64,000 nucleotides of DNA from an uncultured Rhodobiaceae bacterium (GTDB lineage: Bacteria > Pseudomonadota > Alphaproteobacteria > Rhizobiales > TMED25): assembly GCA_913045225.1 (NCBI GenBank), contig CAJWPC010000003.1:94705-158704 (forward strand). Reading direction: 5' to 3'. Under the pieces are notes generated by a model. It was given only the letters and a program-made list of their open reading frames with translations, was not told the DNA's origin and ran no database searches. The position numbers and the translations under genes were made by a program. Of this stretch, positions 17,439 through 26,275 are shown piece by piece (the first letter of the stretch is position 1; each line of letters starts with the position of its first letter).

Positions 17439-18917
17439 TCAATTATTTAATTGACAAATTTTGCTAATTGTTTGCTTGAGGAAACTATTTCTGTCAACCG
17501 CTTCTTCTTGATGATAACAATGTGTTGTTGGGTACCAAATATTAGTACCATCCAGCCATCTCCAGTCCCAAGGCCTGTTAAGTAATACATGTGTGTTAAT
17601 ACCTGCTGCGCCAGCAAGGTGTATTGTTGTGTTGTCAATAGATATAATAAAATCACAGGCGCCTGCTAAATTTAAAAGGCCGTCGATATCATTAAAAAGA
17701 TCTATTTCATCATCGTTATAAATAGTTACACCAAGTTTACGGCTCACTTGGCTGATCTCTTCGATTGATGAGTTATACTGAAGATTAACATAGATATAAT
17801 CATGCATTGAATTTCCAAATGATTTTAAAAAGCTCAACAAGCTATAACTTCGATCTTTGCCAGATTGATTATTCTCTGAGAACCAGCTAATGCCACAAAT
17901 CTTTTTTTCACCTTTTAATTTTCCTTTTATCCTGTTCACCTCATTATTATCAAACTTTAATATGACTTCGTTTGTTTTTGGATCTTGATCTTGTTTTGCG
18001 TAATATTTTAGTAGACCAAACATTGATAGATGCTCATCATATTTAATTTTTTTAATATCATAATCATTTGGTAAAAATGTAATATTTTTATCAAAACACC
18101 TACTAAAAATTCCCTGCAGCCGTGGATCGCACAAAATAATTATCTCTTTAAAATTACCTAGAGGTTTATTGAAAAAAAGTGAGCACATTATCTGATCTCC
18201 AGGTCCTTGTTCATCCCATATCAATAGCTTCTCTCCACCGGAGGAACCATTCCATTCTGCTGTCTCAAAATTATATCTCTTCGATAAGAATGATGGGCTA
18301 TTCCAACGATGATCAAATAGTTCCCAGCCAATCTCGAAATTTTTTTGTTTTAAATTGGTAAAACCCCTGAAGTACATAGCCTCATAATGCTGAGGGTGTG
18401 ACTTTAAAATCTCTTTAAATGTATGATCCGCCGCTTCAAGTTGATCGAGCTTAAATTCTATAAATCCTTTGGTAACTAATATATCCGTATCCTCGGGGCG
18501 TATTTTTATGGCCCTCTCAACTTGTTTAAAAGCTGATTGCCATTCACCCTCTCGACCAAGAGCTTTCGCATAATTGTGAATACATGATGCATTATTCGCG
18601 TTCAAACTTAATGATTTCCTATAATCAATGATTGCACGCAAATTGTCATTTTTTCTCCCATATGATAGCGCTCTCCAGAAATAGTAGTCAGAATTATTTT
18701 TTTTATATTTAATTGCAGAGGACAAATAATGGATTGCCTCTTCATAAAATCCTTGGAAATATTTTACAACGCCCATTTGATGCAGAAGCTCAGAATTATT
18801 GCCTGAACTCTTTAGTAATTCTTGGAGCAAAGGCTCAGCTTCTCCAATTTTTCCAGAAGATATCAAAGTTCCGATAAAACTTATTTTTTTATCAATGTTG
18901 GGATTTGTGTTCATCAT
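17439..18917 (-). CDS. TPR-repeat protein with GT9-like glycosyltransferase domain
   Basis: 492 residues. The N-terminal part (about 10-190) is built of tetratricopeptide repeats, for example AIHYLSSAIKYKKNNSDYYFWRALSYG-type units and AFKQVERAIKIRPEDTDILV. The C-terminal half (about 215-490) resembles the GT9 heptosyltransferase fold: LLIWDEQGPGDQIMCSLFF, where GT9 has the GxGD-type N-terminal loop, then KKICGISWFSE and CDFIISIDNTTIHLAGA (about 437-453) with the nucleotide-sugar binding pattern. It probably glycosylates a surface polymer or protein; the acceptor is unknown. ATGs at 18917 and 18914 are both possible. Confidence 0.75.
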   Translation of the reverse strand: MMNTNPNIDKKISFIGTLISSGKIGEAEPLLQELLKSSGNNSELLHQMGVVKYFQGFYEEAIHYLSSAIKYKKNNSDYYFWRALSYGRKNDNLRAIIDYRKSLSLNANNASCIHNYAKALGREGEWQSAFKQVERAIKIRPEDTDILVTKGFIEFKLDQLEAADHTFKEILKSHPQHYEAMYFRGFTNLKQKNFEIGWELFDHRWNSPSFLSKRYNFETAEWNGSSGGEKLLIWDEQGPGDQIMCSLFFNKPLGNFKEIIILCDPRLQGIFSRCFDKNITFLPNDYDIKKIKYDEHLSMFGLLKYYAKQDQDPKTNEVILKFDNNEVNRIKGKLKGEKKICGISWFSENNQSGKDRSYSLLSFLKSFGNSMHDYIYVNLQYNSSIEEISQVSRKLGVTIYNDDEIDLFNDIDGLLNLAGACDFIISIDNTTIHLAGAAGINTHVLLNRPWDWRWLDGTNIWYPTTHCYHQEEAVDRNSFLKQTISKICQLNN

Positions 18918-19025
18918 GGTTAATTATAGTAATTTATGTATGATTTTCTTCTGCTTTTTTTGGTGTATCCAAAAAAATACTAATATTTATTGTATCATGT
19001 TATCTTAAACATATTAGGCAAAGAA

Positions 19026-20012
19026 ATGAAAAAAATATTTCAAACTTTATTATTACTCATAATTATGAGCAGCCCTGCTAGTTCCTTCGATGAAGAAAGA
19101 TATACCGGAGGTGGCCAATGGCCTGTCTCATCAAGTGATGATACTTTTATTCATTATCAAGATCAAAATCAGTTGACTAATAAAAATGAAAAGGATGAAA
19201 TTGAAGGTAGATTTTTCTACGACCAAGAAGATGTTACCGACGATTATCAAGTGCACGCTATTTATATATTAGCTTCAGACTCAAAAGATAAAAAGTATGA
19301 TACCAACGGAACAATTGAGAGTATTGTTATCAAAGGTAATGAGCATCTGAAAAAAAATATCGACCAAAAACAATTTAGGTTAGATCTTACCAAAGACGGT
19401 AATTTAGATGTTAGTTTTCTGCGAGTTAATAAAACTAGGAAAGAAATTAATAGACTAGAGAATGCCGCAGGTTATTTTACTGGCATGGTAATCCTTCATG
19501 GATTCAATAATCCAAAAAAACTTTATACAATCTTTTATCAAGACAAGTATAAATGGGAATGGGGGCAAGTAGGAGATGCGCTATATGATACACCTAATGG
19601 AGAGGTTGAAGTCACTGCAGGCGTGGTTTATTTAGGAAAAAAAAAGGCAAGTGAAGCTTGGGTACCCCACATTCATGAGTTATTTCATGCCTTAGGTTTT
19701 GTTCAACTATGTGCGCCAGGCGCAATTATAGAAAGGAACTCTCGTTGGGGTAAGAATGATCATCTCAATTACAAGAATGATATAATGAGTGATAGGGGGG
19801 GAGATTATTTATATATTGACAAAAAGAGAACAGAATACTTCGGGCACTCGAATCTTAATTGTGAACTAGATTTAGAAAAAAGTGCTTTTATGGAGCCTAC
19901 TGAGGAAAATTTTCAATTACAACCTTTTTCACCAACATGTAAATTAACTAGATGGCAGCCAATTTATAATCACGAGCGGTCATTGGAATGTTTATCAAAA
20001 TTAGATTTTTGA
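19026..20012 (+). CDS. Secreted protein with zincin-like HELFHALG motif, unknown family
   Basis: A 328-residue protein starting with a clear signal peptide (MKKIFQ, then a hydrophobic core to about residue 16, and a small-residue cleavage region SSPASS), so it is exported. Near the C-terminus HIHELFHALGF (215-225) is an HExxH zinc-protease motif with a following Gly, followed by Cys and Asp/His-rich stretches. This would make it a metallopeptidase, but I recognise no named family. Four Cys are in the C-terminal third and could form disulfides. An in-frame ATG at 18990 would bury the signal peptide and was rejected. It is followed by tRNA-Ala on the other strand. Confidence 0.7.
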   Translation: MKKIFQTLLLLIIMSSPASSFDEERYTGGGQWPVSSSDDTFIHYQDQNQLTNKNEKDEIEGRFFYDQEDVTDDYQVHAIYILASDSKDKKYDTNGTIESIVIKGNEHLKKNIDQKQFRLDLTKDGNLDVSFLRVNKTRKEINRLENAAGYFTGMVILHGFNNPKKLYTIFYQDKYKWEWGQVGDALYDTPNGEVEVTAGVVYLGKKKASEAWVPHIHELFHALGFVQLCAPGAIIERNSRWGKNDHLNYKNDIMSDRGGDYLYIDKKRTEYFGHSNLNCELDLEKSAFMEPTEENFQLQPFSPTCKLTRWQPIYNHERSLECLSKLDF

Positions 20013-20034
20013 AATTTTTAAAAAAAAATGATGA

Positions 20035-20110
20035 TGGTGGAGCCAGGGGGGCTCGAACCCCCGACCTCTTCGCTGCCAGCGAAGCGCTCTCCCAACTGAG
20101 CTATGGCCCC
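20035..20110 (-). tRNA. tRNA-Ala (anticodon GGC)
   Basis: On the minus strand a full cloverleaf can be drawn. The acceptor stem GGGGCCA pairs with TGGCTCC with one G-U. The D-arm is AGCTCAGTTGGGAGAGC. The anticodon arm CTTCG-CTGGCAG-CGAAG puts GGC at 34-36. The T-arm is GGGGG-TTCGAGC-CCCCC. The discriminator is A, and CCA is encoded in the gene. A run of nine T follows a few bases after CCA on the transcribed sense, probably acting in termination. Confidence 0.96.
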
Positions 20111-20194
20111 ATATCTGCAAAATAACATAAATATAGGTATCATTAAATATAGAATCGTTTTTTGATAAAATTTAATCGCAATAAAAAATAGATC

Positions 20195-20629
20195 TCATTT
20201 ACAATAGTTCGGAAGAGGTAATTCTCTTGACGCTTCTGTCTCGAAGATTTTATACTTCCCACTTGAGTATCGTTTACAATCTCTCGCGCACCCATTCTCA
20301 ATTATTTTTTGTTGTAAATCTTCAGTTTTATCTTTTTTTGTTACTCTGCAAATACCTACATGCCGATCGTAGGTCATATCACCTGTTAATTTGCATGACA
20401 CAGTATCGGACTCAGCAATAATTTTTTCTACTATTTTTTTGCAAGGTTTATAGGTCGCATGACCTCTTTCTGCAGCGGATATTCCATTTAAGCGTATCTT
20501 CATATTGCACAGTTTTATTGTATCAGCATCAATTACATACACATTATGGGAGGCGCAATTAATTTCTTTACTATACGACAGAGAGGTATAGCTTATTAGA
20601 ATAATTATTATGTAAACCAGTCTTTTCAT
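20195..20629 (-). CDS. Secreted thermonuclease (SNase)-like protein
   Basis: 144 residues: a signal peptide (MKRLVYIIIILISYTSLSYSK, cleaved near residue 20), then a staphylococcal nuclease-type OB fold. The family landmarks are VIDADTIKL (about 32-40), IRLNGISAAE, where Arg and Glu match the catalytic Arg35/Glu43 of SNase, and TYDRHVGICRV with the second Arg. It probably cuts extracellular or periplasmic DNA/RNA using calcium, which could serve phosphate and nucleotide scavenging. Six or more Cys suggest disulfides. It stands alone, between tRNA-Ala and nth. Confidence 0.85.
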   Translation of the reverse strand: MKRLVYIIIILISYTSLSYSKEINCASHNVYVIDADTIKLCNMKIRLNGISAAERGHATYKPCKKIVEKIIAESDTVSCKLTGDMTYDRHVGICRVTKKDKTEDLQQKIIENGCARDCKRYSSGKYKIFETEASRELPLPNYCK

Positions 20630-20697
20630 AGTTTCATATTAATCAGGATTGTTTAATATTTATATCATATTAAAATTAGAGAAAAATAAAATTAAAA

Positions 20698-21351
20698 ATG
20701 ATCAAAGCAGAACGCGTCAAAAATATAATTAAAATATTGGATAGGATTTATCCAAATCCTCCCATCCCACTCGATCACAAGAATATATTTGAATTGCTAA
20801 TTTCGGTTCTGCTCAGCGCTCAATGTACGGATGTTCGGGTGAATCAAGTTACGCCGAGCCTCTTTCAATTAGCAAATAATGCGAAGGACATGAGCCGTCT
20901 AGATTTAAACGTAATTTATGAAATAATAAGACCCTGCGGCTTAGCGCCACAAAAATCCGCTGCAATAAAGGAGTTATCCGAAATACTCATCCGAGATTTT
21001 AACGGTCAAGTTCCGGATACTTATAAGGAATTAGAGATTTTACCTGGTGTGGGCCACAAGACCGCGTCCGTTGTAATGTCTCAAGGATTTGGTCACCCTG
21101 CTTTTCCAGTCGATACACACATACACCGGTTAGCGCAACGATGGGGTCTCACAAATGGAAAAAGTGTTGTTCAAACAGAGAGGGATTTAAAAAGATTATT
21201 CCCAAAAGATAATTGGAATAGATTACATTTACAAATTATATTTTATGGACGCGAATACTGTCAGGCCAGAGCATGTTTTGGTATTGATTGCGAGATCTGC
21301 AACACTTGTTATCCTGACAGAAAAAAACCCATCAAGGTTAAAAAACCATAA
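20698..21351 (+). CDS. nth: Endonuclease III (DNA glycosylase/AP lyase)
   Basis: A 217-residue base-excision repair enzyme for oxidised pyrimidines. The helix-hairpin-helix LPGVGHKTA holds the catalytic Lys121, and VDTHIHR holds the catalytic Asp139. The C-terminal cluster region is unusual. E. coli Nth has C-x6-C-x2-C-x5-C, whereas here Cys fall at 188, 193, 198, 201 and 204, so the standard 4Fe-4S spacing is not met although enough Cys exist for a cluster. The gene follows a spacer without a clear ribosome binding site before the ATG at 20698. Confidence 0.93.
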   Translation: MIKAERVKNIIKILDRIYPNPPIPLDHKNIFELLISVLLSAQCTDVRVNQVTPSLFQLANNAKDMSRLDLNVIYEIIRPCGLAPQKSAAIKELSEILIRDFNGQVPDTYKELEILPGVGHKTASVVMSQGFGHPAFPVDTHIHRLAQRWGLTNGKSVVQTERDLKRLFPKDNWNRLHLQIIFYGREYCQARACFGIDCEICNTCYPDRKKPIKVKKP

Positions 21352-21425
21352 GATTAACGTGAAATGTAAACTATGAAAGTACATTAATCGTTTTATAATC
21401 ACCGTTTGATATAAGGACAAATTAC

Positions 21426-21863
21426 ATGAATAGGTTTACACTTCTTTTTACTTTAATCGCCCTTCTTTTTACACACAATAACGCGATCTCTGCAACATAT
21501 GACGTCGATATGTTAAATAAAAGAGATGATGGAGAGAAGATGGTTTACTCTGAAGATATTTTATATATTGATCTAAATGATACCGTTAATTGGCTAACTA
21601 CTTCTCCCGGACACAATGTAGAGTTTATTAGCGCCCCAGAAACTGCGGACCTTCCAAAGAAACCGTCTAAGGTAAATAAAGAATTCAGTTATACTTTCGA
21701 TGTGCCCGGTATATATTTATATCAATGTTCACCACACAAGAGCATGGGTATGATTGCATTGGTTATCGTGGGTGAGGATCTCTCTAATATCGATGATATT
21801 GCATCAACTAGAGTTGTTGGAAAAAGTAAGAAAAAGCTCGAAGCACTCTTAGCAAGCCTTTAA
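21426..21863 (+). CDS. Pseudoazurin-like blue copper protein
   Basis: A 145-residue exported cupredoxin. The signal peptide spans about residues 1-23 (FTLLFTLIALLFTHNNAISA). The type 1 copper ligands are His63 in GHNVEF, Cys101, His104 and Met109 in CSPHKSMGM, exactly the pseudoazurin spacing. It would carry electrons in the periplasm; a terminal reductase or cytochrome partner is not in the window. The ATG follows AAGGAC. The next gene, an FAD oxidoreductase, starts 33 bp later on the same strand. Confidence 0.93.
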   Translation: MNRFTLLFTLIALLFTHNNAISATYDVDMLNKRDDGEKMVYSEDILYIDLNDTVNWLTTSPGHNVEFISAPETADLPKKPSKVNKEFSYTFDVPGIYLYQCSPHKSMGMIALVIVGEDLSNIDDIASTRVVGKSKKKLEALLASL

Positions 21864-21896
21864 AATAGCAATAAAAGAAATAAACTTGGTGAAAAA

Positions 21897-22874
21897 ATGG
21901 ATAAAGTAGCCATTATTGGAGCTGGTATATCTGGCCTGGCCCTAGCTAATAAATTAAAAAACCATTTTGAAGTTGTTGTATTTGAAAAATCACGCGGCTA
22001 TGGAGGACGTGTTGCGACAAGAAGATCTGGTGAGTTTATATTTGACCATGGGGCTCAGTTTTTCAAAGCAAAAACAGAAGAATTTAAGAACTACATTAAC
22101 CCCATGATAGATCAGAATATTATCGATGTTTGGAAGGCACGGTTTGTTGAAATTGATAATGGTAAAATCACAAATGACCGTGTTTGGGGGGAAGATCCGT
22201 CAAATTATGTTGGAATACCATCCATGAATGCTATTGGCAAATATATGGCAGATGGCCTAAATGTTAGATTATCAGAGAAAGTGGCGAATGTCTTAAAGGG
22301 TAATAAGTGGCAACTATATGATGAAGCCAATGACAATATTGGTGAGTTTGATTGGGTAATTTCTGCAATACCGCCCAAACAAGCAATAGATATGATCCCT
22401 GATGTTGTTAATTTATATAGCGAAATCAGTCGTTACGAGATGCTTGCATGTTATTCGCTGATGCTGGGTTATGAGGAAAAAATAGATATAGGGTTTGATG
22501 CTGCACTAATAAAGGGAGCGGATATTAGCTGGCTATCGGTAAATTCATCAAAGTACTCAAGCGTAAATAATACAGCTTTTCTGATCCACTCAACGAACAA
22601 ATGGGCATCTCAAAATATAGATAATGATAGGGATTGGGTTAAGGGCTATCTCTGTAATGAATTATCAAATTTAGTTCCAATAAAAACAGAAAATGCCAAT
22701 TATATTGGATTACAGGGATGGCGTTATGCAAATATAAAAAAACAAAATAATCTTGAATTTTTTTTGGATAGAGATAATAAATTTGGTCTTTGCGGAGACT
22801 GGTTTGTTCAAGGTAGGATTGAGGCCGCTTATCTAAGTGGCTCTCATTTGGGCGATCACATACTAATCTCCTAG
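21897..22874 (+). CDS. FAD-dependent amine oxidase-like (renalase-type) oxidoreductase
   Basis: A 325-residue flavoprotein. The N-terminal FAD-binding motif VAIIGAGISGLALANKL (about 4-20) is followed by FEKSRGYGGRVATRR (35-49), as in flavin amine oxidases. The DHGAQFF segment (57-63) is typical of the renalase-like bacterial branch, and the C-terminal FGLCGDWFVQGRIEAA is the second FAD contact. It probably oxidises an NAD(P)H-like or amine substrate; the real one is unknown. Its stop lies a few bases before the convergent GST stop. Confidence 0.82.
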   Translation: MDKVAIIGAGISGLALANKLKNHFEVVVFEKSRGYGGRVATRRSGEFIFDHGAQFFKAKTEEFKNYINPMIDQNIIDVWKARFVEIDNGKITNDRVWGEDPSNYVGIPSMNAIGKYMADGLNVRLSEKVANVLKGNKWQLYDEANDNIGEFDWVISAIPPKQAIDMIPDVVNLYSEISRYEMLACYSLMLGYEEKIDIGFDAALIKGADISWLSVNSSKYSSVNNTAFLIHSTNKWASQNIDNDRDWVKGYLCNELSNLVPIKTENANYIGLQGWRYANIKKQNNLEFFLDRDNKFGLCGDWFVQGRIEAAYLSGSHLGDHILIS

Positions 22875-22880
22875 CTATTA

Positions 22881-23678
22881 CTAAGCTTTATCCCAATATT
22901 CCTTTATTTTCGGGTATGCGTCCTTACCGTTTTGAGCCCTTTGATCTGCAGTTACGTCCCCCCAATCATATATTGCTTTTTTATATGCAGGTCTTGTTTT
23001 AATTTTTTCATACCACTGATCAAGATTTTTTAGATCTTTCCATAAAGGTCTCATCATAAAGGAGTCCAATCTGTGTAGGTAAACGACAAATGAGATATCT
23101 GCTAACGAGTACTTATCTCCCGCCAGCCAAGTATTTTTACCTAAATATTCATTCATTTCTAGGAATAGTGACTTGAATTCAATCATCGCCTCTTCGAGAA
23201 GAGGTGACTCTATCCCCATTTCAATATTTATTTGATCATTTTTTTTGCGAACTTTGTCTTTCATTTCTTTGTAGTATTTTTTAATCTGCCCTGGGTCTTT
23301 CTTTTTATAAATGTGTCTGTTCACGAGACATACACCAATTGTTCGACTTGCAACATGGATCCCTTCATCTATTTTACGCATCCAGAGACGCATTTGGGCA
23401 AGATCTTCGGGCCTAGATGGTTTTAATTTAGGATCTCCACCATATCTTTCCTCAAGGTATTCGATAATTACTAAAGACTCGGGTATTGCTAGGTTATCAT
23501 CAATAATCACTGGGACAAGGCCTTTGGGATTTAGCTCATAAAAATTTTTTGGAAGCTGATCGATATCTCCCAGAGCGGTATCTACAATTATGCTTTCCCA
23601 TGGAATAGATTTTTCTTCGAGACAAAGACGTACCCTTTGAGCTGCACTGGTTCTGTCGTAATGAAAAAGAGTGAGCAT
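22881..23678 (-). CDS. Glutathione S-transferase family protein
   Basis: A 265-residue GST-fold protein. The N-terminal thioredoxin-like domain starts LTLFHYDRTSAAQRVRLCLEE (about 2-22), with Ser10 a possible catalytic residue, and has the cis-Pro motif GLVPVIID and PESLVIIEYLEE (about 53-76). The all-helical C-terminal domain carries WLAGDKYSLADISFVVYLHRLD (about 183-204), the usual N-capping box. The central region is longer and more charged than in small GSTs. It follows the aldehyde dehydrogenase with 2 bp between them, so the two form an operon, perhaps for detoxifying an aldehyde. Confidence 0.9.
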   Translation of the reverse strand: MLTLFHYDRTSAAQRVRLCLEEKSIPWESIIVDTALGDIDQLPKNFYELNPKGLVPVIIDDNLAIPESLVIIEYLEERYGGDPKLKPSRPEDLAQMRLWMRKIDEGIHVASRTIGVCLVNRHIYKKKDPGQIKKYYKEMKDKVRKKNDQINIEMGIESPLLEEAMIEFKSLFLEMNEYLGKNTWLAGDKYSLADISFVVYLHRLDSFMMRPLWKDLKNLDQWYEKIKTRPAYKKAIYDWGDVTADQRAQNGKDAYPKIKEYWDKA

Positions 23679-23680
23679 TA

Positions 23681-25159
23681 TTAGATTTCTTTTGATGGGG
23701 TATTTAGATTTATACTAATATTTTTTCTTTGAGTGAAGCTATCGAGCATACCTTCAAGTGAAAACTCACGGCCAATACCCGATTGTTTAAATCCACCATA
23801 TGAATGTCCAGGGGCTTGCGCCAGGCCTTGATTAACCTGCACCCAGCCAGACTCAATTGCATGAGCTGCATTTATGCCTTTTGTTATATCTCGAGTCCAA
23901 ACATACGCTGCTAAGCCATAGTGACTCTGATTTGCCATTCTTATGACTTCTTCTTCGTCATCCCAGGGGATTGCAACAAGGACAGGACCAAAAATTTCTT
24001 CCTTCGCAAGACGCCATTCATTTGATTTATTTCTGAAGATAGTTGGTATTGTAAAATATCCCTCGCTAAGGGGGCCATCTTCAGGAGGCAGACCTCCACA
24101 AATAACTTCTGTATTTTTATTATTTAAACCGTCAGAAATATAGTCGCAAACTTTTGTAAATTGTTTGTTATTTATAATAGTGCCAATGTCAGTATTATCA
24201 TTGAGTGGATTACCGATGATTAGCTTATCAAGTTTTTCTGATAATTTACCAATAAAGCTGTCAAATATTTTTTTGTGTAGGAATAATCTTGAGCCTGCTG
24301 TGCAAGATTGGCTTTGCCTTGTAAATCTCATGGCGCCAATAATTCCATCAACTGTCCAATCTTCATTTACATCAGGATAGACTATTGAAGGACTTTTTCC
24401 TCCGAGCTCAAGAGACACTGGCAGTATCCTCTCCGCAGCTGCCCTCATTACCAGCTTTCCAACTCCCGTTGATCCCGTGAAGGATAATTTATTTATTTCA
24501 GGGTGATATGCAAGCGGCTCACCACATTCAGGACCGGTTCCTGTTAGAAGGTTCAGAACACCTGGTGGTATGAATCTTTGACAAATCTCAGCAACTTTTA
24601 GAATTGCCAACGGGGCATCTTCAGCGGCCTTCATTACAATTGTATTGCCCGCACATAATGCGGGTGCAATTTTGCATGCGCCAAGCATGACGGGGGCATT
24701 CCAAGGAATTATTGCACCGACTACACCTAAGGGTTCACGCCTAGTATAACTCAACACATGTTCTCCAAGTGGGATGGTTTCACCTTTCAATTCAGAGGAT
24801 AATCCACCAAAATATCTAAATATATCAACCACAAGGTTAATTTCTGGCCTTGCTTGGGTCTTTATTGCATTTCCAGTTTCAGTTGCAATAATTTTTGCAA
24901 TATCTTCTTTTTCAATTTCTATGGCATCAGCTATCTGGAGAAGTATTTTTCCTCTCTCTTTGGGCATTACTTTTGACCAAGATCTGAATGCTTTCAGAGA
25001 CGATTTTACGGCGATATCAACATCAGCCTCATTACCCCGTGGAACAGTAGCAAATATCCTCCTGTTTGCAGGACACTCAATTTCAATTGTCTTTTCTGTT
25101 ATGCTATTAGTATACTTGCCATCTATGATCATTTGATAATTTATTATTTTCTGACTCAT
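23681..25159 (-). CDS. NAD(P)-dependent aldehyde dehydrogenase
   Basis: About 492 residues, the usual ALDH length. The segments GAIIPWNAPVMLG and KAAEDAPL form the cofactor-binding part. FTGSTGVGK binds NAD. LELGGKSP holds the general-base Glu, and RQSQSCTAGSRLF the catalytic Cys. EEIFGPVLV and GGFKQSGIGRE are the conserved tail motifs. The substrate is not evident; the family includes betaine, lactaldehyde and aryl aldehyde enzymes. A GTG at 25165 also fits, but the ATG at 25159 directly follows GAGGTGAGG and was chosen. First gene of the ALDH-GST pair. Confidence 0.93.
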   Translation of the reverse strand: MSQKIINYQMIIDGKYTNSITEKTIEIECPANRRIFATVPRGNEADVDIAVKSSLKAFRSWSKVMPKERGKILLQIADAIEIEKEDIAKIIATETGNAIKTQARPEINLVVDIFRYFGGLSSELKGETIPLGEHVLSYTRREPLGVVGAIIPWNAPVMLGACKIAPALCAGNTIVMKAAEDAPLAILKVAEICQRFIPPGVLNLLTGTGPECGEPLAYHPEINKLSFTGSTGVGKLVMRAAAERILPVSLELGGKSPSIVYPDVNEDWTVDGIIGAMRFTRQSQSCTAGSRLFLHKKIFDSFIGKLSEKLDKLIIGNPLNDNTDIGTIINNKQFTKVCDYISDGLNNKNTEVICGGLPPEDGPLSEGYFTIPTIFRNKSNEWRLAKEEIFGPVLVAIPWDDEEEVIRMANQSHYGLAAYVWTRDITKGINAAHAIESGWVQVNQGLAQAPGHSYGGFKQSGIGREFSLEGMLDSFTQRKNISINLNTPSKEI

Positions 25160-25210
25160 CCTCACCTCAGCATATTTTAACCTTATGGTATCATATACGT
25201 ACAGTTTATT

Positions 25211-25615
25211 TTAATCAATTGATTGGTTGACAGTTTTACAAATATTCTCTTTGCATTCCATTCGCTTCATTATTTGATTATTGGAGTTATAAATTAGTCT
25301 AACACCATTCATCTTTCCATTTTCATAATTTATTTCTGATTTTTTAGTTGAGTCAATATTGTAGAAAGTCCATAAGCCCTCTTTTAGCCCATCCTTATAA
25401 TTACCCTCATACCAAACGGTATTATTAATATCCCAGATACACAAGCTTCTCCCTGTATAAGGTTTCTTAGATTCTTTTAAAAATAGAACTCCATTTCTAC
25501 TTTTGCCGTCTAGATCATCACATATTGTTTTTGAATTGACTACAGCAAAAAAAATAAGGATGAGTATCACAAAGAAGGAGAGTAAGTATTGAATATTTTT
25601 TTCGAGTTTAATCAA
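25211..25615 (-). CDS. Membrane-anchored MORN-like repeat protein
   Basis: 134 residues. A basic N-terminus and a hydrophobic segment (about 10-28) make a signal anchor or uncleaved signal. The exported part holds MORN/YwqK-type repeats: VWYEGNYKDGLKEGLWTFYN, followed by SEINYENGKMNGVRLIYN (about 67-108). Such repeats form beta-sheet binding surfaces. Three or four Cys could make disulfides. It overlaps the alkA-like gene by 4 bp and is its downstream partner; the pairing has no obvious functional logic. The specific function is unknown. Confidence 0.6.
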   Translation of the reverse strand: MIKLEKNIQYLLSFFVILILIFFAVVNSKTICDDLDGKSRNGVLFLKESKKPYTGRSLCIWDINNTVWYEGNYKDGLKEGLWTFYNIDSTKKSEINYENGKMNGVRLIYNSNNQIMKRMECKENICKTVNQSID

Positions 25616-26247
25616 TATTCCACTAGCTCGTCATCTATTACCTGCCAAAGATACCATGTTGCTACAGTCCGATACGGGCGCCATTTATTTGATATTTGAT
25701 TGATTTTCTCAATTTGATTGATTTTCTCAAAATGATCTAGGTTGTAAACTTTTTTTATGGCATTAATAAGGCCAATATCTCCAAGTGGTAGAATATCTGG
25801 ACTCATTTTAAAGAATATAAGGAACATCTCTATTGTCCAAGGGCCAACACCTTTAATGGTAATAAGGTTAGACTTTATAGTTTCTTCATTAGCGTCTAAA
25901 AAATACTCTTTTGTCGAGGTATTGGGATTTTCTATGAAATATTTTGATATATTGAACAAATAATTTATTTTTTGACGTGAAAGTCCAGTTTCTCTTAGCG
26001 CTTGTTTGTCGATAGATAAAAGCATATTAGGAGAAACATCTGCTTGTAATAGTTTCAAGAGCTTTTTATAGATACTCTCCGCCGCTTTGACTGAGATTTG
26101 TTGTCCAACAATCGATTTTAGTAGTGTCCCAAAGGGGTCCTTTCTTGATTTAAGGATATTTTTTTGATTTCGTTCAATAACTGATTTAAGGATTACATCT
26201 TCTTTTTTGAGCTTAATGATGGCTCTTTTCCAGTATTCAGGTTCCAT
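25612..26247 (-). CDS. DNA-3-methyladenine glycosylase II-like (AlkA type)
   Basis: A 211-residue helix-hairpin-helix DNA glycosylase that would excise alkylated purines. Family landmarks are LLKSIVGQQISVKAA (about 42-56), the hairpin IKGVGPWTIEMFLIF (about 133-147), and LPLGDIGLINAI, whose Asp is the catalytic residue. The N-terminal TBP-like domain of E. coli AlkA is absent, as in many short bacterial forms. An in-frame 18-bp tandem duplication lies near the 3' end and repeats the six residues EKINQI. Confidence 0.88.
   Translation of the reverse strand: MEPEYWKRAIIKLKKEDVILKSVIERNQKNILKSRKDPFGTLLKSIVGQQISVKAAESIYKKLLKLLQADVSPNMLLSIDKQALRETGLSRQKINYLFNISKYFIENPNTSTKEYFLDANEETIKSNLITIKGVGPWTIEMFLIFFKMSPDILPLGDIGLINAIKKVYNLDHFEKINQIEKINQISNKWRPYRTVATWYLWQVIDDELVEY
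25695..25730. repeat. Perfect tandem duplication of an 18-bp unit
   Basis: The unit TTTGATTGATTTTCTCAA occurs twice without a gap (25695-25712 and 25713-25730) inside the AlkA-type gene. It keeps frame and doubles the peptide EKINQI. The perfect identity suggests a recent slippage event. Confidence 0.9.
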
Positions 26248-26275
26248 ATGCTGATCGCGTTAAAGTGAAGTTGTA

